Of a stretch of DNA of 64,000 bases, positions 62,401 to 64,000 are shown piece after piece; the stretch's first letter is position 1; every line of letters starts with the position of its first letter. The notes under the pieces are model-generated. The model did not search any database. It worked only from the letters and a program-made list of their open reading frames with translations, and was not told where the DNA came from. Source of the stretch: Limnomonas spitsbergensis (taxonomy: Eukaryota; Chlorophyta; Chlorophyceae; Chlamydomonadales); NCBI GenBank assembly GCA_037349105.1, contig JAYJMM010000087.1, positions 558,001 through 622,000 of the forward strand, given 5' to 3'. The position numbers and the translations under genes are program-made.

Positions 62401-62780
62401 TAGCGAAACCTGCTCGAATTCATGCCCCGAGTTCTTCCGGGGCACCCTAGTTCTTTAATACAATCCAGAAAATTATTTTCACACTTCCTGTAGCCAGGAA
62501 AATAATGAGGTAAAAACTGAGATCAGAAAGGCACCTGGCCAGCCAACTGAAAATAAAATGGAAATATGTTTTAACGCGGCCCTTATCAAAATCACTCCAT
62601 GTCTCTGGTGCCCAATCGAGTGGGTGCCCGTATGTTGACAGGAGTACAATGCATCATGTGATTGGGTGTGCATATACGTTTCTCAATGGCTCGGGATATA
62701 GGACTTACCGGTACACATGCAAGCAAGGGAATAAATGAACACAAACCTGATTTGTTGCATTTAACCGACCCTCCCTTAGG
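59461..62780. other. Intergenic, no gene recognised
   Basis: Mostly unique. A near-perfect hairpin lies at 59929-59962 (AAACTTTTCCAA and TTGGAAAAGTTT around a 10-base loop). Short frames at 60436-60702 (Cys-rich), 61030-61377 and 62059-62445 (minus) have no family I recognise and could be exon pieces or chance. Confidence 0.4.
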
Positions 62781-62799
62781 CATCCTGGATGTCACGGTA

Positions 62800-64000
62800 T
62801 AATGCAGTATACGTGCCAAAACCGTAGGGACCACTGACGCGGCCCCGTAGACTCCGCAGCTTCCCTGCGGAGCCCCCTTTTTAGGGTTAGACGCCCAGCT
62901 TCCCACTTTCGGGAAGATCGGAGGCCAGGATTTCCCGTACTCTAGTAATAAGGGCCTGCCGGGACATTGTATCCCGGCTTGCCCACTGTCCCTTACTTCG
63001 TTCCTTTTAAGTGGACAGGCCTCTATTTGTAACCAGCACCGGCTAGATCTCGGAGACCTACCCAGTGAAGTGCATCAAAGCCAGCACCACTAAGTCAGTC
63101 AAGCCTAGATCAGCGATCCAGCCATCTAGCAAGCACGAGAACACCTAACCCGAAGCCCAGCCCTACCTAGGACTACGTCGTCCGCAGTCTACGGCTACGG
63201 CTTCGCCCGCTACACGCGGTAAGTGACTCATAACGACCTACAGGGTTCGCGACCCGTCAGGCCATTAGTCTAGCTCTACAAGCGGCCAGCTCCGCGTCGG
63301 TCACCTAGAAGTTCCAGCCACAGCTTAACGCGCAGCGCATTCGCGGCCAGCGTGTAGGCGCCGAGTCCGCCCGTAGGCGTCCGCCACTCAGTGGGGAAGA
63401 AGTCCGCCACGGACCCTAAGCAACCATCGCGTGTCCACTTAAAAGGACGAAGTGGGTCTAAGCCTGATCAGCTTGATCCAACGAATCCTGCTAAAGGTGC
63501 ATGTGCTGTGAACTTGAATTTCTTTTTGAAGACAGCGGATCTGCCTTGGACAGCTAGAAATCACTTAGCAGAGGATTCTCCATAGAACCCAAGTCAATAC
63601 CTGCTTGCGCTGGGCGTGGCAACCCAGAAGCAGACGTAGCTTGAAGATCAGGCTGTGGAGTTATAAACCCAGCTGATATTGCCTGTGCACGTGGCCTGCA
63701 TCCGTGGTAGAGTGCACAACCTGCGTGTTGACAGAAGTGAGCAAGGATCCGGGATCCGAGTTTAAAAGCGGCAACCCAAGACTTTGTGCAGGAATATCCG
63801 AAGCTGCAGATTGCAGCCTGAGCGGGACCTGCGGAGCCTGAGGAGGAAGCTGCGCGACAAATCAGCAGAGGAGTAGCGGACGAGACCGGCAAGGAATAGC
63901 GGACGAGATCGGCAAGATAGCGGACGAGACAGCAGCCCAGAAGGTGAAAATACCCGCCAGAACCAGTTAAAAAATTTACCCGTGCTTGACCTGTCTAGCA
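62800..64000. other. Possible retroelement edge, low confidence
   Basis: GC-rich, compositionally unlike the DNA before it. A strong hairpin (CTCCGCAG/CTGCGGAG) lies at 62851-62870, followed by CCCCTTTTT. An inverted repeat pair of ~21 bp with one gap is at about 62994-63016 (ACTTCGTTCCTTTTAAGTGG) and 63433-63454. 63870-63930 has GTAGCGGACGAGACCGGCAA-type repeats. It might be an LTR and leader of an element continuing past the window, but no LTR ends, primer site or protein could be shown. Confidence 0.25.

Overview
This is a nuclear window from a eukaryote, most likely a green alga. The two large gene models are interrupted by GT-AG introns. The introns are packed with CCCTAAA/CCCTCAA-type sequence related to the plant and algal telomere motif. 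One gene has the domain order of the plant WD40-type inositol polyphosphate 5-phosphatases (FRA3/5PTase12-14 class). The species cannot be fixed from the sequence; a prasinophyte or core chlorophyte is a guess.

Layout. At 1-2524 lies the left arm of a large inverted repeat. It carries the 5' part of an armadillo (ARM) repeat gene on the minus strand, cut by the window edge. At 2650-11254 is a complete six-exon PEX12 gene (396 residues, all exon phases agree), with introns swollen by 28-bp and 22-bp minisatellites. At 11190-12735 a 42-bp array grows out of PEX12's own last exon. A tRNA-Phe(GAA) gene is on the minus strand at 13476-13548. The right arm of the inverted repeat is 15661-18182, and its ARM gene runs intact and apparently intronless to 20321. 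From 22020 to 24220 there is a third, partial copy of the arm sequence, split by a 713-bp element with terminal inverted repeats and a TA target duplication. From 27465 to 55584 is a 23-exon gene for a 1478-residue protein: an NPF/DPF/PPxY-rich N-terminus, WD40-like propeller segments, a 5-phosphatase domain with all the usual signature motifs, and an ASH-like C-terminus. The last 8 kb (55706-64000) has no gene I can recognise. It holds a perfect 26-bp inverted repeat pair, a 25-bp minisatellite and possibly the edge of a retroelement.

The most unusual observation concerns intron structure in PEX12 and the 5-phosphatase gene. Many introns contain degenerate or near-perfect copies of the neighbouring exon's border, always in the gene's orientation. 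Copies lying before an exon carry its acceptor and first bases. Copies lying after an exon carry its last bases and donor. I call these 'border echoes'. They occur as single copies or tandem arrays (135, 142 and 150 bp units among others) and look like a general mode of intron growth by duplication across splice junctions. It may present the spliceosome with many decoy sites.

All gene models were built by eye, from reading frame, splice-site phase and remembered family motifs. No alignment or transcript was available.
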